64,000 bases of DNA from Microstegium vimineum (taxonomy: Eukaryota; Streptophyta; Magnoliopsida; Poales; Poaceae), in NCBI GenBank assembly GCA_022036555.1, contig CM039129.1, forward strand, positions 28,694,553 through 28,758,552. The letters run 5' to 3'. Position 1 is the first letter of the stretch; each line of letters begins with the position of its first letter. The notes beneath the pieces are model-generated. The model was not told the origin of the DNA, ran no database searches, and worked only from the letters and a program-made list of their open reading frames with translations. A program made the translations under genes and the position numbers. Of this stretch, positions 13,301-22,689 are shown piece after piece.

Positions 13301-13559
13301 TGTCAGATGGTATGACAAGAAAGTAAAGGCAAAGGAGTTTGCCGATGGCAATCTGGTATGGAAGTTGATTTTACCGATCGGGACTAAGAGCTCTAAATTT
13401 GGAAAATGGTCCCCTAATTGGGAGGGTCCTTATCGGGTAAGACAGTCTGCTCCTGGCAATGCTTACATTTTGGAAACTCTCGAAGGAGTTGCATTTTCTA
13501 GAGCGATCAACGACAAATATTTAAAGAGGTATTACCCCAGCATATGGGTGGACGCATAG
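10323..13559 (+). pseudogene. Tat element RT, RNase H, archaeal-type RNase H and integrase
   Basis: Domains in order: reverse transcriptase (about 10540-11300) with CIDFRNLNKA, the FGLKNAGATYQRAMN motif and catalytic YIDDVVVK; a Ty3-type RNase H (about 11400-11800); and a second archaeal-type RNase H starting WALFFDGSTCKDGAGIG (about 11875-12250), the mark of the Tat lineage. The integrase has an H2C2 finger (HEGVCGAHQ...CQGCQ) and D, D, E residues in AIDLIG, TTDQGT and GQAEATNK. A GYPR-like C-terminal part reaches WVDA at 13559. TAA at about 10833 and TAG at about 13152 break an otherwise single frame. Without those stops it reads through. Confidence 0.88.
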
Positions 13560-13681
13560 CATGCTCGCTTGGATGCCGATGAAAGAGGAATTATAATACA
13601 TCAGTAAAAACGTGTAAATGTTATATTACAAGACCCAAAATCAAGTATCAGAGTTACATTCTTGCCGATACAACAAACAAA

Positions 13682-14850
13682 TTACAGCAAGGAGTGGATA
13701 CCTGATATCGCACGCAGGCGAATTTGCTCTATTTCGTCCATCTCCTTAGCGTCGGCATCGGCAGAACCCTCGACCGGTCTGATCTTCTTTTTCCACAAGA
13801 TGGTTTGTCGGACGTTCTGGCCCCTTTCTTGCCGCAGGACCCTGACGGTGTCGGACAGCTGGGTTTTCTTTTGGTTGGCTGCGGTCAAAGCCTCCTCAAC
13901 CTTTTGTAACTCGTCTAGTAGTTCCTCTTTCTTTGCCGATAACTGAACGATTTCTTGATTGAGGCCGTTGATGGAGACTTCTGCTTGGCCGATACCCTTA
14001 TGCTTTTCATCAGCAATATTTTTTAACTTGAGCTTCTCTTCCTCGCTCTTGGATTGAGCGGCCCTATCGGCAATGCGACGAGTAAGCTTCTGGTACTGGA
14101 TTTGTTTGATGTCGAGGAAGGTTGCCTGGAGAAGGATTTCTGCCATATCGGCAGGGAGATGGCCTTGGATATCCTTGAAAATGATTCTTGCCGCTGATGA
14201 ATCCTGAATGAGTTGGGACGTGTCTTGTAGCAGCAAGGAAAGCAATTCTTCAAGTTTGGACTTGATCTCTGCCGATAAAGCTGGGACGGAGCTCTCCTCC
14301 TCCTCATCGTCATCGGGGATGTCGACTGCAAAGGAGAACAGACTGTCCGCTTAGATGAGGCCTTGGCGTTCATCTTCATTCTGAGGATTCAGCCTGAAGG
14401 AGAAGAGACTGTCTGGAGAGTCCTGGGCCTGGAAATAGAGGAATTAAAATATGCCGATTGTAAGATTATACTATGAGCTTTAGGGTGATTGGCTTACCAT
14501 CTTGAATCGGATCTCCTGCCTAGGACTTGGCATGCTGGATGGTCCAGCTTCATCTTGGACATCGGCGGCAGTTGCCGATGAGTGGGCTTCTGCTGGAAAA
14601 GCAGTCGACACCGTTGGTGCTGGTGGTATCATCGCTGACGCTTCCGATATGGTGGCTGGGGCTTGTGGTGGCGATGTCCTCCCTCATCAGGAACTTCGGC
14701 TGACGGTGTCGATGTCGATGTTGTTTCCGCTACTATGGTAGGTGGAGTCATTTCCTCATTGGGGACTCCGGCTGATGGTGCCGATGCTGATGCCGCCTCC
14801 GCTGCTACAGTGGGTGGAGCTGTCTCCTGATTGGGGGCGTCGTCCATCGG
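13682..14850 (-). pseudogene. Antisense spliced ORF of the Tat element (C-terminal half of a plant-mobile-domain-like protein)
   Basis: Lies opposite to pol, between pol and the 3' LTR. Reading right to left: a Pro/Ser/Thr/Ala-rich linker (14847-14500) with one frame change near 14690; a 69-bp intron with GT at 14497-14496 and AG at 14430-14429; then an acidic stretch (DDDEEEESS). A helical segment follows (LSAEIKSKLEELLSLLLQD, DIQGHLPADMAEIL), then a long coiled coil rich in Glu, Lys and Gln ending HSLL at 13682. One TAA (near 14353) interrupts it. I recall the order linker, acidic patch, DIQ-x-LP helix and coiled coil from the C-terminal half of grass 'aminotransferase-like, plant mobile domain' proteins. 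The N-terminal domain itself is absent, probably lost with the LTR deletion. Confidence 0.6.
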
Positions 14851-14979
14851 TTGATCTCAGACCGGAGCCGATAAAAGGTTTGCCGATGACGCGCCGGCAG
14901 TTGGTGCAACTAGAGCTGACAGAATTTCTGCCGATGACACGCCGATAGTTGGTGGTGCAACTTGGGCCGGTGGCGAAGG

Positions 14980-15043
14980 AGAAGCCAGCCTCAGGCGCCT
15001 CTTTTTCGTTGGCGCAGCAGCAGGAGAAGCCAGCCTCAGGCGC
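14980..15043 (+). repeat. Short direct duplication at the truncated 3' LTR junction
   Basis: The stretch GGAGAAGCCAGCCTCAGGCG occurs twice about 40 bp apart. The second copy runs directly into the truncated 3' LTR. On the minus strand each copy encodes a basic KKRRLRLASP-like segment at the start of the antisense ORF remnant. Confidence 0.7.
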
Positions 15044-15957
15044 CGATTGCCGATAAGGAGACATTGCCGATTGTTGATGAAGGGTCATTGCCGACTACCG
15101 ATGAGGAGTGGTTGCCGATTACCGATAGGGACTGATTGGTGAAGACAGTTACCAGTACAAGGTCGCCGATCAGGAAGTATTGCCGATGCTGATGGGCATG
15201 AGGTGCCGATGAGTACATCATAACTTAGCGTTTGATGTCAGCAGAAGGCTACCGGTGGTCAAAGAAGGAAGGCGCGGATTAAAGGGATCTGCCGATGGAA
15301 AGTTTCCATCGAAGAGAAGAATAAGGAAACTGGTGTTTTGTACCAGTATTATTATAGTAGTTTGAGTCCGACTCTTGCATGAGTCGTTTATTTTCCTTTA
15401 AAATAGGCGGTGTTTGTCTAGGAAAATAAATATTGTTATCCGGCTCCTGCGCGAGTCAGTTTCCTTAAAATTAGGAGTTTGTTTTAGGAAGGATACGTGT
15501 CGTGTCTTTGTACAACTCTCCATGTGGGAGTATAAATACGTGCCCGAGGGCTACGGGAAATATATCAATCCAATATCAAACAAACCAATTTTATTCTTAT
15601 TCTACTTTTTATCGCAATTTCCCTTTTACTGCATTAGCTGTAGTTATCAACGAGTTCTTCAAGCTTCGACGGGCTGCATCACCCTGATCTCTGTCAAACC
15701 CTTGCAAGTTTCGCGTGGGAGTACATCTGAGCTTTGGCATCCGGGCGCATCGTTGTTGCCTCGTTCAGCTCTGCTCTAGTTATCCTGATCAAGCCTCAAT
15801 CCCAGCATCCGGGCGCATCGTTGTTGTCTGGATTGGATCTTGTTCTAGTTATCGTCCTTGTCGATTAACTGGTCAAATCGACTGGCACGCCTCCGGATAC
15901 CGAGCTTTGGGTAATAGCCCGAGGTGTTCGCAGATCCTGACGCTTTTTGTGTCAACA
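15044..15957 (+). repeat. Tat element 3' LTR, 5'-truncated
   Basis: Aligns with 5719-6633 of the 5' LTR with one single-base indel and roughly 20 substitutions. The first 232 bp of the LTR, including its TG start, and the preceding polypurine tract are missing. The break falls inside the 24-bp tandem repeat. Confidence 0.9.
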
Positions 15958-15962
15958 ATCAC

Positions 15963-16036
15963 GTCTGGGAGAGGGAGCACGCAATATACAAATTTACTAG
16001 CCGGTTGTCCTGACCCCCTGGGTCATAACACTGACA
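15963..16036 (+). repeat. 5' LTR of gag-only Gypsy, last part
   Basis: The 74 bp after the Tat element match the end of the 3' LTR (22423-22496) and end in ACTGACA at 16036. They resume the LTR broken at 5486. Confidence 0.9.
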
Positions 16037-16038
16037 GT

Positions 16039-16056
16039 TGGCGCGCCAGGTAGGGG
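16039..16056 (+). other. Primer-binding site of gag-only Gypsy
   Basis: TGGCGCGCCAGGTAGGGG lies two bases after the LTR end, the expected position for a tRNA primer site. This form is common in grass Gypsy elements. I did not assign the tRNA. Confidence 0.7.
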
Positions 16057-16284
16057 GCTTTGCGTGTCGATCAACTCCAAACTACTCTCCCAGATGGATT
16101 CCACGATCCCATCGCTTCCATTCGCCACCGTCATCTGATTCGGGAGCCTAGAGTTCATGTCCACGGGCCACGGCCACGACATGGTTCTACTCTCAGCTAG
16201 TGGCATGGATAGCAACAGCTCCGGAACGCCGGAACCAAGAGGGACCAGACAACGGTCCCACCACTCACGCTGACGCACCTTCAC

Positions 16285-16690
16285 CGCGCGGATCCCGAGA
16301 CGCTGGACGCCATCTCCCCGGCCCCGGCTGGAGACACAGTTCCTCCCTTCGGGAGCCTGTTTGACCCATGCTTGCGGGTCGGGTGGGGGTACCTCGCTAA
16401 GCCTGACTTTGGCTCTGCCATACCGTCATCTCAGAAGGTCCCCAAGGCTTCTCCAACTTTCTCGGCCGCGTCGCTGCACTTTCCACCGCGCGGATCCCGA
16501 GACGCCGGACGCCATCTCTCCGGCCTCAGCTGGTGACACAGTTCCTCCCTTCGAGAGCCTGTTTGACCCATGCTTGCAGGACGGGGGCGGGTACCTCGTT
16601 GAGCCTGACTTTGGCTCTGCCATACCGTCATCTCAAGGGGTCCCCGTGGCTTCTCCGACATACTCGGCCACGCCACTGCGCAACCTACTT
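16285..16690 (+). repeat. About 202-bp tandem repeat, two copies, upstream of gag
   Basis: Two copies spaced 202 bp (marker GATCCCGAGACGC at 16291 and 16493), each with GGTGACACAGTTCCTCCCTT-like and CTTTGGCTCTGCCATACCG segments. The same unit occurs three more times at 19450-19960, on the other side of gag. It is open in some frames, but the translations differ between copies, so coding is unlikely. Confidence 0.85.
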
Positions 16691-17092
16691 CCGCACGGGC
16701 TTTACAACAGCGCCAGGCTCTGTTCTGCATTTGTAAACTCGTAGATGCAGACACGTTATGGGTCCTCGGGGAACCAGCTACGTACGACGATCAACCTCGT
16801 CACCACCCCTCCACCGGACGAGCGCCCGGAGTCACGACAAGCCCCGGCCCTAGGGTGTCAGAGCTTGGGGACGGTACGACAGTGGCTCGAGGATGAATGC
16901 TGGGGATCTTTCCCCAACTTCTACCACGGCTACCCCGACTCGGGCTCCCCCGACGAGGGTTACGATCCCACGTGGGAGTGTTTCCACATCAACGGCCAGG
17001 TTGACTCCCAGGACGGCATCAACGACGTCGTGGCCACGAATGAAAGAGGAGGGGGCAACGATACACCTGCACGAAACGCCGACCCCCGGTTC

Positions 17093-18303
17093 CAGTCGAA
17101 GCCGATCCACCGAAGGACGCTCAGATCGCGCGAGTCCGAGAGCTGCTCGCCAAGCTCGAGGAGGAACGCCTACAACTCCAGCAGCTCGAGCATGCCCTCG
17201 AGCGAGATCGCGGGCGGCCACAGGATGGAGGAGCCCGCGAGCGGGCTCGGGATGTCCATCGACAGATCGTCAACGAAGGGGAGAACGAGTGCCACGTCTA
17301 CAACCGCGCTAGCCAGAATGTTGTGGCAGCCGCGATGCTGCTCTGTGACATGCCAACACCATCGACGCCCCAGGCGCGACGCATCAGGAATGAAATCCAG
17401 GGGCTTCTCCAAACCGCGGCCGTACAGCAAGCGAAGAGCTCGGCCTCGAGGCGCAGAGGAGCTGCCTTCGAGCGACAGGACGTGCCCCCTCGACAACATC
17501 GAGAGGTATCTGTCCACCAAGACAAGGCACCCCAAGGCGGAGTGGAGCAGCAACCAGTTCGAGACCACAACCCCGACAATCGACAACCACGAGACGCGCG
17601 ACGCGACGTCAACGACAACAAACGACGCCGGCACGGTGACGCTGAGGCTCGAGGTTACAGTGCTCATCAAGGCGGGCGCTACGACAGTGACGAGGATCAA
17701 CGTCGATCCCCAGAACCACCAGGGCCACGAGCCTTCAGCAAGGCAATCCGGCAAACCGCCTTGCCTGTTCGTTTCCGTCCGCCCACCAGCCTGGTCAGGT
17801 ACAACAGCGAAACCAGGCCGAAGCTCTGGCTTGCTAATTTCAGGCTGGTGTGTCAGCTAGCAGGAGCCAACGACGACCACGTCATCATTCGGCAACTCCC
17901 GCTCTTCCTCTCCGACACCGCTCGAAGATGGCTCGAGGAACTCCCCCCGGACTTGATCTATGGCTGACCCGACCTGGTCAGGATCTTCGAGGGAAACTTC
18001 GAGGGCACCTACGTGCGGCCCGGAAACCCCTGGGATCTCCGTAGCTGCAAGCAGAAGCCAGGGGAAACCCTCTGTGACTTCACCCAACGGTTCTCCGAGC
18101 AACATGCCAAGCTAACCCACATCTCCGACCACGACGCCATCATGGCGTTCGTCGCCGGGACGACCTGCAAGGAGTTGGTGCGGGAGCTGGGACGTAACAC
18201 CCTCAAGACCATCAGCGAGCTCATGGACATCGTCATCAATTACACAGACGGCGAGGAAGCCGTCGACGCGTTCTTCTGCATCGACGCGCGGAACATGGAA
18301 TAG
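17093..18303 (+). pseudogene. Gag of the gag-only Gypsy element
   Basis: One frame runs from about 17093 to TAG at 18301-18303, broken only by TGA at 17965-17967. The N-terminal part is a Glu/Arg/Gln-rich coiled coil, followed by a basic, disordered linker. A Retrotrans_gag-type core (about 17760-18260) has LPLFLSDTARRWLEELPPDL, then the post-stop segment LCDFTQRFSEQHAKL and VAGTTCKELVREL. No zinc knuckle and no pol follow. The start codon is unclear because upstream frames are GC-rich and open by chance. It would provide particle protein only. Longer overlapping ORFs in other frames (16745-17860 and a minus-strand ORF at 17170-17754) are shadows. Confidence 0.75.
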
Positions 18304-21103
18304 CTACGTCATTTCTAGCCTTAGGCCTCAAGGCCTCGTACATTTTCGCGTTTATGTACAATTCTCGCATCTCGAATGAATAGAAAGTACGCGATCCTAG
18401 TGCTTTCATTTTCATTCGTGACTCAAGGTAGATTTTACTCTACCCCTCGACGCCTCTCTTTCTTCTGCCCCTCGAAGCACGCTTAGCGCAGTGTAGGAAA
18501 CGCGCTTGAGACCCACAAGGGTCGAGGGGTGCCGAGCCGGGAACTCTCCTACGCCTCAGGGCTAAGGTACTCCCACTCGCTCCCCCCCTCTCGAGGGCCT
18601 CGAGCGTACGTCTAACAACTGCGCCAAAAAGTGGAGCACCAAGGCTGGTAGAAGTAAGAATGGCTCGAGAAATCACCGCTCGTAGTCGTAAAGGTAGACT
18701 CGACCCTTCTCCCGTAGAGTCGAGCCTCCCTCGGGGGCTAACCGGGAATATCCCCTAAGAAAATCCCCGAAAAACGCTTTTACCCCTAAGGCCTCGAGGC
18801 CTCGTATATTTTCCGCATTACGTACATTTATTGCATCATGAATGAATAAAATGTTCTCGAAATACATTTCACATTCGTTCATAACTCTGAGGTAGCCTCG
18901 ACTCTGCTCTTGCAAAGTTGAAAAGTCGAGTTTCCTTCGGGGGCTGTCGGGGGGGGGGGGTCCCCCTCCCTAAGTCCCTCAAAAACCCGAACGTTTTTCG
19001 AAACTCGACACTTCTCTTTCCATTTTTGCCCTGAGTACGCTTCATGACTAAGTAAAGACGCCTCGAACTCCCTAAGGGTCGCGGGCCGTCGAGCCGGGGA
19101 CTCTCCTACGCCTCAGGGCTATGGCATCCCCACTCGCTCCCTCCCTCGAGGGATACGGGAGCGCGTCGAACACTCAGTCTAAAAGCAACAACTCAGGCAA
19201 AGAGAAATAAAGACAGCTCGAGAAATAAAAACACCCAAATGCATCTCGAATAAAATGCATTAAAGTTAATAAGCCCCCAGGGGCTCGACATCATATTGTC
19301 ACCAACCTAATCTGTTACATGGACCTTCTTGTCCAGATTTGGCTAACAGGCCTCAGCTATTTCCATTCGCCACCATCATCCAGTCCGGAAGTCTAGAGTT
19401 CATGCCCTTAGGCCATAGCCACGCCATGAAGGAGGCGTGAACCGCGCCGCCGCAATCTTCGTCACGTGGATCCCGAGACGCCGAATGCCATCTCCCCGGC
19501 CCCGGCTGGTGACACAGTTCCTCCCTTCGGGAGCCTATTTGACCCGTGCTTGCGGGTCGGGGGCGAGTACCTCGCTGAGCCTTACTTTGGCTCTGCCATA
19601 CCGTCATCTCAGAAGGTCCCCGCGGCTTCTCCGACATACTCGGCCGCACCGCCACACTCTTCGTCACGCGGATCCCGAGACGCCAGATGCCATCTCCCTG
19701 GCCCCGGCCCCGGCTGGTGACACAGTTCCTCCCTTCGGGAGCCTGTTTAACCCATGCTTGCGGGTCGGGGGCGGGTACCTCGCTGAGCCTGAGTTTGGCT
19801 CTGCCATACCGTCATCTCAAAAGGTCCCCGCGGCTTCTCCGACATACTCGGCCGCGCCACCGCACCCTTCACCGAGCGGATTCCGAGACGCCGGACGCCG
19901 TCTCCCCGGCCTCACCTGGTGACACAGTTCCTCCCTTCGGGAGCCTGTTTGACCCATGCTCGCGGGCGAATCCGACGAAAAGGCAGGTATGTCCCCGCAT
20001 TTAATTTACCTACCTACCCACCCCTCGTATTCCACAAGATAGGGCGTTATCTTCGGAGGTAAGCAACGGACGTCAACCCGTCGGTCAAAATCTCGAGGGA
20101 GCGAAGGCTGGCCCTTGCACAAGGTTCAACAGCTGCCCTCGAGTACCTGAGGTCAGGGAGGACCCAGGGTTACGAACTCTGGTTCACCGCCAAATCTCGA
20201 GGGGGCGAAGGCTGGCCCCACGAACGGGGTTCACAACCGCCCTCAAGTACGTGAGTCAGGGATGACCCAGGGGGGGCCAGGCGCGAGCCCCTAGCTCGAG
20301 AACGTATGCTCGAGGCCCCCTGGGTCATATCCAAGGCATAACAATGGAATACCCAAGGATCCCTTCGACGGGAGGCATCAGGCCATCGATTCTCATCGAA
20401 CAGAGTTGGCACCTAGGTAATCCATGCGGTGTTGCTTGAATGAGAACGCCTCATGGCTTCTATCGACCCCCGTCGAAGGGGGCACGAGTTCTCACTTGGA
20501 TTTCACTTGAATTTATACCCGTTACCAGCTCGCAGTGGACTTCAAGGTTTGTCCTCATGAAGGCTCACAGAGGACTTCGAGGCTTGTCCTAACGAGGATA
20601 GCACGATGCTCTTCGCCCCACAATCCGAGTACAAGGATCCGTGGGAAGGACGCTAGGAGGTAGTGAAAGCCCAGCCACACGAGGCTCGAGGGCTAGACTA
20701 CGCACGGCACCCCTCGACAAAAGAGGGTCGAAAACACTCATAGCCTGGCAGACAGAGTTGACCCCTCGATAGGGCACTATGACTCCAGTTTAACCCTCGA
20801 GGGAGCGAAGGCTGGCCCTCGGAAGGGTTTCGACAGCCACCCTCGAGCACCCCTTTCCCAATGAGGTGAAACTCTCGTAGCCTGGCGAACAGAATTGACC
20901 GCTCGATAAGGCGCTATGACTCTAGGTAATCCTAACTCCCCTCGATGGGACACACGTCAAAGCCCCTAGAGGAGATCTTAATCACTCCTCTGGGGCCTCG
21001 GGGGCTACCCCCGCGGAGAATCAGACCTCTTACTAACCCTGTAGATCATCGGCAAAAACCCCTATACGGATTCTTCTTATCCGCATAGAGGCTCGGGGGC
21101 TAC
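18304..21103 (+). other. Non-coding internal region of gag-only Gypsy
   Basis: 2.8 kb without a convincing gene. It contains a repeated segment around GGCCTCGTA (18325-18390 and 18785-18850) and a G run at 18950. The three-copy 202-bp block sits at 19450-19960. Several CTCGAGGGAGCGAAGGCTGG segments occur at about 20092, 20195 and 20797. It ends in a purine-rich tract (GAGGCTCGGGGGCTAC) at the 3' LTR. This is where pol would sit in an autonomous relative. Confidence 0.7.
19450..19960 (+). repeat. About 202-bp tandem repeat, three copies, downstream of gag
   Basis: The GATCCCGAG marker recurs at 19469, 19671 and 19879. The last interval is about 6 bp longer because of an extra CCCGGC. These are the same units as at 16285-16690. 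Confidence 0.85.
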
Positions 21104-22496
21104 TGTCGGGTACAAAGGTAAGGGGTACCCTAAATGTGTGGTAATCTAATGCTTAACATAGCAACCATTTTTAAGGTAGGGTCCGATCAGCCGTTCAAGT
21201 CGATGGAGAAAAGGCCCATCACACGAAGGCCTCCCTCACCGACAACAGGGACCAGTCGTGGGCCGGCCGGGGATCTCCCTCCACCTCTACCTCGACTGAC
21301 GGACGGGGGTCGAACGAACGACCCCTCCACATCCGCCTCCGCCTCTACCTCGACTGACGGGCGGGGGTCGAACGAACGACCCCTCCGCCTCGCCTTAACC
21401 TCCTGTGTGACGAAAGAGGGATCGATCGAACCCCCCACGGCCTCAACCCCGACTGACGGACAGGGGTCGAACGAATGACCCCTCTGCCTCCACCTCCGCC
21501 TCGACCCCTCGAATGACGGACAGGGGGTCGAACGAACGACCCGCGCGCAGGAGGCTCGGTCAGCTCACCTGCTCCCGGTATGGGTTAAAGGGGATCCAAT
21601 GCGCCTACCTACCCCCGCCTAACGTCATGGGCACCCACTACCGCAGTCAAATCCGTCAAGTCACCGCCCATGCCCTGGATCTCCGTTGATCGTGCAACCG
21701 CTGTAGCCACGTTGCAGGTACTGAATCCAGAGGTACCGCCTCGAGCCATGAACAGGACGACCCTCGACCGTGTCTTCAGGGATACGACAGGGTCACGCTG
21801 GCCTCGACCCCCCCCCCCCTCGACCAGGGGGCTCGACCACCGTCCCCAACCACTCCGGCATGGCTCCCGTCCAATCCGTCCCGCGTCACTGTGGGACTCG
21901 TACCCGTCTACAGAAGGCCGACCGCGCTGCGCCATGACGTTCGGCAGCGTCCAGTCTACAATCACCATACCCTGAACACCGGAAGGACGGGAAGACCACG
22001 CCGCTACAGCGATTGACGTCCCACCACAAGCATGGCGCCGCGGAGATGCCTCCCATACCGCCACAGTTTAGGACTCTATACTCCCATACCTCCCCTTGAT
22101 CTATAAAAGGGGATGCCGGGATAGACGAAGGGTAGAAAAAAGGGCATGGGCATTATGAAGGCACATTCATATCGGACATCAGCTCTGACCCGTATACACC
22201 ACACACCCGATAGCTTGATCGACCTCTCAAGCAATCAACCGACCACTAGGGTAGCCCTGCTACTCCTAGGCCTCCGCTCATCCTGAGCACCCCCGTGTAA
22301 ACCTGCTTGTAACCCCCCTGTACAAGCACTTCGGTGCAAGATAATACAATCCATCCTCCCCCGCTGGACGTAGGGCCTTCTTTGCCCGAACCAGGATAAA
22401 TCTTGTGTTCTTCTTGCATCACGTCTGGGAGAGGGAGCACGCAATATACAAATTTACTAGCCGGTGGTCCTGACCCCCTGGGTCATAACACTGACA
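21104..22496 (+). repeat. 3' LTR of gag-only Gypsy (1393 bp)
   Basis: Begins TGTCGGGTACAAAGG and ends ACTGACA, followed by the duplication CTACC. It is intact and uninterrupted, so it shows what the split 5' LTR looked like. A TATA-like CTATAAAAGGGG lies at about 22101. Confidence 0.92.
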
Positions 22497-22689
22497 CTAC
22501 CACTAGATCATATTAAGCATAGAAGCAATAGTGGTACCATATAAGTATCAAATCATTTGATTTTCAGGAATGATCATAATGAAGTGATGTCTAGATGCAC
22601 TAACACGTCCTAATAAGGATGAATGACATGTCAATCAACTTGTACCTTACATAGCTTGAAGGAGAGACATGTCATATATGGGGGGTGCA

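Larger units (their letters stand above)
5487..15957 (+). mobile_element. Tat-lineage Ty3/Gypsy retrotransposon nested in the 5' LTR
   Basis: A full insertion with TGTTGACACC...GTGTCAACA ends and an ATCAC target-site duplication at 5482-5486 and 15958-15962. It holds a complete 5' LTR, long gag, protease, reverse transcriptase, RNase H, a second archaeal-type RNase H, integrase, an antisense ORF, and a 5'-truncated 3' LTR. The extra RNase H and the antisense ORF are marks of the Tat lineage (Retand/Grande type). At least eight premature stops and two or more frame changes make it dead. The LTRs differ at roughly 20 positions over about 910 bp, so the insertion is fairly recent. Confidence 0.92.
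4106..22496 (+). mobile_element. Gag-only (non-autonomous) Gypsy LTR retrotransposon, with a nested Tat element
   Basis: A complete plus-strand element bounded by TGTCGGG...ACTGACA LTRs. It is flanked by the 5-bp target-site duplication CTACC (4101-4105 and 22497-22501). Order: 5' LTR (4106-5486 plus 15963-16036, split by the nested element), primer-binding site, a tandem repeat block, gag, a 2.8 kb non-coding stretch with more repeats, polypurine tract, and 3' LTR (21104-22496). There is no protease, reverse transcriptase or integrase, so it would have needed enzymes from a related autonomous Gypsy element. A third LTR of the family lies inverted at 63409-64000. Confidence 0.9.

Noticed and set aside
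17170..17754. A 194-codon minus-strand ORF opposite gag
   Set aside because: Mirror of the GC-rich gag codons; no domain and no start context.
16745..17860. A 371-codon plus-strand ORF in the gag-only Gypsy
   Set aside because: It overlaps the real gag frame (about 17093-18303) in another frame; its translation is a Ser/Arg/Pro-rich product of GC-rich DNA with no gag motif.
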